From: Nannobrachium achirus
Lineage: Eukaryota > Chordata > Actinopteri > Myctophiformes > Myctophidae
Assembly: GCA_963921795.1 (NCBI GenBank)
Contig: OY997645.1
Span: forward strand, 18,108,865 to 18,172,864
Direction: 5' to 3'
Length of the DNA: 64,000 nucleotides
Shown: piece after piece, positions 60,470-64,000 of the stretch
How positions within the stretch are numbered: the stretch's first letter is position 1
Layout: each line of letters begins with the position of its first letter
Program-made: the position numbers and the translations under genes
The notes under the pieces: model-generated
Told to the model about the DNA's origin: nothing
Databases searched by the model: none
What the model saw: the letters and a program-made list of their open reading frames with translations, nothing else

Positions 60470-62193
60470 TCTGAAGAATGGAGGGTTTCAGGGAGGTGTT
60501 TCTGGGTGAATTGAAACGTCTCGCGGGACAGAAGGCCAGCTTTATAACCCTGGGCTTTATTTGGACCCTTTCTTCTCGGAGGCGACAGACATACTGCATC
60601 ATGCTGTTGGGTTAATTACACATCGATAAGCTCAGTCTCATTTATGGATATCTTTGATTATACACTAAAAGTAAATGATCTCACTGAAACCCAATAAGTC
60701 TGACTTCACCATTCTCTCTTCCACCAAGACGTACGGTATAGGGGAAGCACTGTAAGTTTATGGTCGCCATGTCTTGGAACGGTGGTTTGGGAGAGAAACA
60801 TGAAATGAGCAGTTGAGCACAAAGGTCTTATCTCAAAATCTGCTGAGGTGATCCAATTCCATTACATTCCAGCAGTGTTAAAATGAAACACTGGCATCAC
60901 CTGAGGTCTGAGGGCCAGGGTGGGCTTATTTGAAATGTGACAGACTGGTTTCTGTTTGAGGATAAACATGTGAATTACCTGGTATACCCATCGATGTGTG
61001 ACTTCCAAGAGGCCTTTACTTTCAATGCAACACAAAGAAATTCTCTAAGAAAAAGTACCATTTGGCTTTTATCGGTAATAATTACAAAGTCTGTCAAGTG
61101 TTTTATCACGTTTAGATCATTGTAAAAACTTAACGTGAACTCTCAGCCAATCAGGTTCTGCGTTGTGGCAGTGCTTCAAAATTCTTACACTTTTGTGTTA
61201 TCCTCGCACCTGTGTGTATGTCCATGTGTGTATACGTAAGGAAGGTTAAGTGTTCATTTGTGAGAAGAGAGGATGGGATTATTTTATCCATTGTTGACAG
61301 GATGGTGAGTGAGCAGCAGCAGGGTATAAGCAGCGAGCCAGCCTGTAATTAAAGAGGAGCGATCAATCCGAAGCGCTGACCAACTGTACTACTTATGCCA
61401 AATCCATCGCGGGGCTGCAGCAAAGTGCTAATTAGAACCATTAGGGGCTGCCGAGTTTGCAACAGCTTGGTAATTATGATGGCTGGCTCAAGTTCGAGGC
61501 CTAGCCTTTGTATAACTGTCAGAACTGGGTGTCAGTTGCAGTCGGGGTGACGGGAAGATCCCAGCAGAGTAGAAAGAGCTCTGCGCTATGCTCAACTTAT
61601 TTGCCCTGGTTGCATTAATATTCAGTGGAGGCTGCCAGGCTGTTGCCGAGACCTGCCTCTCAGGGTTGTGTTGTTTTCTAGAACAGGAATAAGGCCATTG
61701 CCCATGAGGGCACACAAAATACACATGCTATTTAATATACACGTTATTTAATATATATTTAAATATATATATTTATTCGCAAATGTAACTGTTATACTTG
61801 GGGGGAAGGGAGCCTATCATCTTGACAAGTCTCCCTCCTCCCAAGTCTGCCAGGAGAAAAAAAAGGCTTCATGTGTATATATATGGTCAATTGAATCCCA
61901 GAACTGCCATTTTTTGTTTTGTTTTGGTGCGGGGACTCTCTCTTACATCTCTAGACAATGCAAGCTTGCAAAGGGCATCTGCTTCATTGACAAGCACGTT
62001 GTAAACCTGTGGAAATTGTCAATCCACGCTGCCGCCGCCACTCTGCGTCGACAGAGACGTGTGACACATGGAGGAAATACGGAAAACTAAGCAAAGGGAG
62101 GTTGTCTGCATGTAGCGGAGGGCAAGCCAAGTGTGTCCTTCTCTTCTTACACAGTTGCACATGCTGGTGGGCAACCCTCCAGGGACCACCGAC
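60470..62193. other. single-copy intron sequence, candidate conserved segment
   Basis: No repeats were recognised apart from an (AT)-rich patch at 61735-61790. The segment 61310-61490 has several homeodomain-like TAATTA cores (GTAATTAAAG, GCTAATTAGAAC, GGTAATTATG). Enhancer potential is inference only. Confidence 0.35.
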
Positions 62194-62639
62194 CAGGGAC
62201 GTGCTGGGCCCCTGATTCAGCCCGGGAAAAAGAGTTGAGAGGCCCCTAATTTTATTTTTATTTTTTGTTTATTTCGTCGTTGTCGGGTGGAAACCTTATA
62301 TGTCCAAAACCGTTTGTTTTGTATTTATCATTTTAAAAATGATTTAAAGTGAAAACAGCCGATCTACAAGCACACAACGGCTGTTTTCACTACTTTTGTG
62401 CAACGCCCTTGTATGATGAAGCAGGGCTTTGCTTGCGAAAAAATGTACAAATTTGAAACTTGGAGTTACGAGGTTTGTGCCCGACAGTGACAATTTACTT
62501 TGTTGGCCGCCCAGCCCCGAAATGGAACGAAGGCCGACATTTTATTTTTTAATTTGTCCTAATGGCCGGCCTGGACCGGCCGGGAATGAACCGGCCGTTC
62601 GGGAGTTCTCCCGCTTTTCCAATGGCCAGCACGTCCCTG
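62194..62639. mobile_element. hAT carrying nested MITE-c, reverse-oriented sister of 2536-3052
   Basis: Begins CAGGGACGTGCTGGGCC and ends CCAGCACGTCCCTG. The flanks CCACCGAC and (one base displaced) GCACCGAC match at 7 of 8. It contains MITE-c copy 6 (62278-62494). Confidence 0.85.
62278..62494. mobile_element. MITE-c copy 6 with truncated fold-back
   Basis: Edges GTTGTCGGGTGGAAACCTT and GTGCCCGACAGTGAC. The module (62346-62393) has lost most of its centre: ACAGCCGATCTACAAGCACA runs directly into GGCTGTTTTCACTAC. Confidence 0.78.
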
Positions 62640-62726
62640 CGCACCGACTGAAATACAGCGGCAGAGCCGATCTGCATAATCTGCCAACAACCGTTCTGTC
62701 TATAGAAAGATCCACGGGTGCATTAT

Positions 62727-63640
62727 ATGATATAGATACCTTTATTATCCAAGGGGGAAATTTAGTTGTCCAGTTGTAGCACAGCAGTATACAGTTATTT
62801 ACAAAGTTACAGAGAAGTAGGAAAAAATAGATAAGAGTAAAAACAAGAGCAGTACAGTACCAAAAAAGAGAAGGTGCATCAAATAGAGGGGCGAATTAAA
62901 TATAAGTATATATACATAAAGTGTCTTACAAAAAGAGACCAAAGCAGTCAATGCTAGTAGTGCAACAAGTATCTCACTGTCATTGTTAAACAAGACACAT
63001 ACTCAGAAACTACCAACACAACCTAATAGTGCAATGTCGAAAAACAGTGCGAGAAAAAAAACAGAAGACTAGGCAGCGTTGTCACCGCAAGAGAGCACTC
63101 TCCCTGGAAGGTCCTTAGAGGTCAAAGTCAATACAGCAATAGTTCCAACTTAATAGTGCAAAGTTAAAAAAAAAACAGTGCGAAAAAAACAAAACAATAA
63201 CAGCTCAGAGAAGAAGAAACTATGAAGCCATGTCACCGCAAGACGCACATGAGCACTTTCCCTGGAAGGTCCTTAGAGGTCAAAGTCAATACAGCAATAG
63301 TTCCGTCAGTCTAAGTTAGGAAGTAAGTCCTTTTCATTCGTCCGTTATGTGTCTCGTTGTACAGCTTAAGGGCAGCCGGTACAAAAGATTTTCCTAATCT
63401 CTCGCATCTCCGTCCTGGGTAGGCAAGCGGTCGTTTCCTCTCTTACTCCAGTAGCTGGTGATCTCAAGATGGAGGGGGTGGGAGGGAGTTCTCCAAGATG
63501 GAGTCCAGCTTCCTCGCTGATCGCACCCTGGTTACTTCCTCCACCCCCTGCAGAGAGGACCCAACGACAGAGCCTGCTTTCCTCACCAGTCTGTTTAGGT
63601 TTAACGTGTCATTACATTTGAACCTTATGCCACACAGCCC
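62727..63640 (-). mobile_element. L2/Rex-like LINE 3' end
   Basis: On the - strand the sequence runs from an ORF2 remnant (63329-63640) through a 3' UTR to AATTTCCCCCTTGG followed by ATAATAAAGGTATC, a hallmark terminus of fish L2/Rex LINEs. The 3' UTR contains a tandem duplication with GGTCCTTAGAGGTCAAAGTC in forward orientation at about 63108 and 63270. The element is 5'-truncated at or near a C run (63638-63650). Confidence 0.8.
63329..63640 (-). pseudogene. LINE ORF2 C-terminal remnant
   Basis: - strand reading gives LNRLVRKAGSVVGSSLQGVE, then KLDSILENS. After a frame change it gives RPLAYPGRRCERLGKSFVPA followed by ALKLYN. This order matches the C-terminal tail of fish L2/Rex-type reverse transcriptase ORFs (LVRKA, LDSIL, RLRKSFVPAAIRLYN-like motifs). 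The frame is broken by at least one shift and a stop, so it is non-functional. Confidence 0.8.
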
Positions 63641-63868
63641 CCCCCCCCCCTCTCCTCCCCTTCCGGAAGGAAAAACGTATTGCTGATTTAGAACCAGACA
63701 ATTAAGGTGTATTACAGGTCAAAACGAAGCCACAGAGAGAACTGTTGAGACAGTCAGTGTGTGGGGCGTAACTCTGGCAAACTCATCAATTAATTGGCTG
63801 ATTCACTTTCTTGGCCTTCCACAGTGAGTCCATTTGCATGGAGACCTTGATACGTGCTTGTGCGTGTG

Positions 63869-64000
<132 letters not shown>

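Overview
The window is vertebrate nuclear DNA, almost certainly from a ray-finned (teleost) fish. It has no prokaryotic-style coding density. It is full of dinucleotide microsatellites, short non-autonomous DNA transposons, tRNA-derived SINE-like pieces and a fish-type L2/Rex-like LINE 3' end. The species cannot be named from the sequence.

Only two segments are supported as protein-coding. They are consecutive internal exons of kirrel3 (kin of IRRE-like 3, Neph2 family) on the + strand, at 35131-35280 and 48842-48991. Each is exactly 150 bp and lies between phase-1 introns. Together they encode most of the first immunoglobulin domain of this neuronal cell-adhesion receptor. Everything else is intron: at least 35 kb upstream (signal-peptide exon not seen), 13,561 bp between the exons, and at least 15 kb downstream (next exon not seen). 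Large introns are typical of this gene.

The introns are a layered graveyard of DNA transposons. Eight hAT-type elements are delimited by exact or near-exact 8-bp target-site duplications (TSDs): 925-1381, 2536-3052, 4478-6723, 15450-15889, 29829-30247, 31637-32024, 40153-40644 and 40890-42232. A ninth, 41086-41992, sits inside the last one with its own exact TSD. There is also a 414-bp GC-rich element with 33-bp perfect inverted ends and a 9-bp TSD (51749-52162), a Harbinger-like MITE (2239-2449), and six copies of a MITE called here 'MITE-c'. More than a dozen long (CA/GT)n tracts and several (GA/CT)n tracts are scattered throughout.

The most unusual signal is a fold-back module of roughly 50-85 nt. 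Its left arm reads approximately AGCAGATCTACAAGCTCAC, followed by a variable CG-rich centre and the reverse complement of the arm. About thirty full, half or decayed copies occur across the window, in the middle of at least four transposon backgrounds that are otherwise unrelated by their ends. In one hAT family the module is present in one copy and absent from a sibling. This suggests a hitch-hiking or independently mobile palindrome. It is the best candidate here for an undescribed system.
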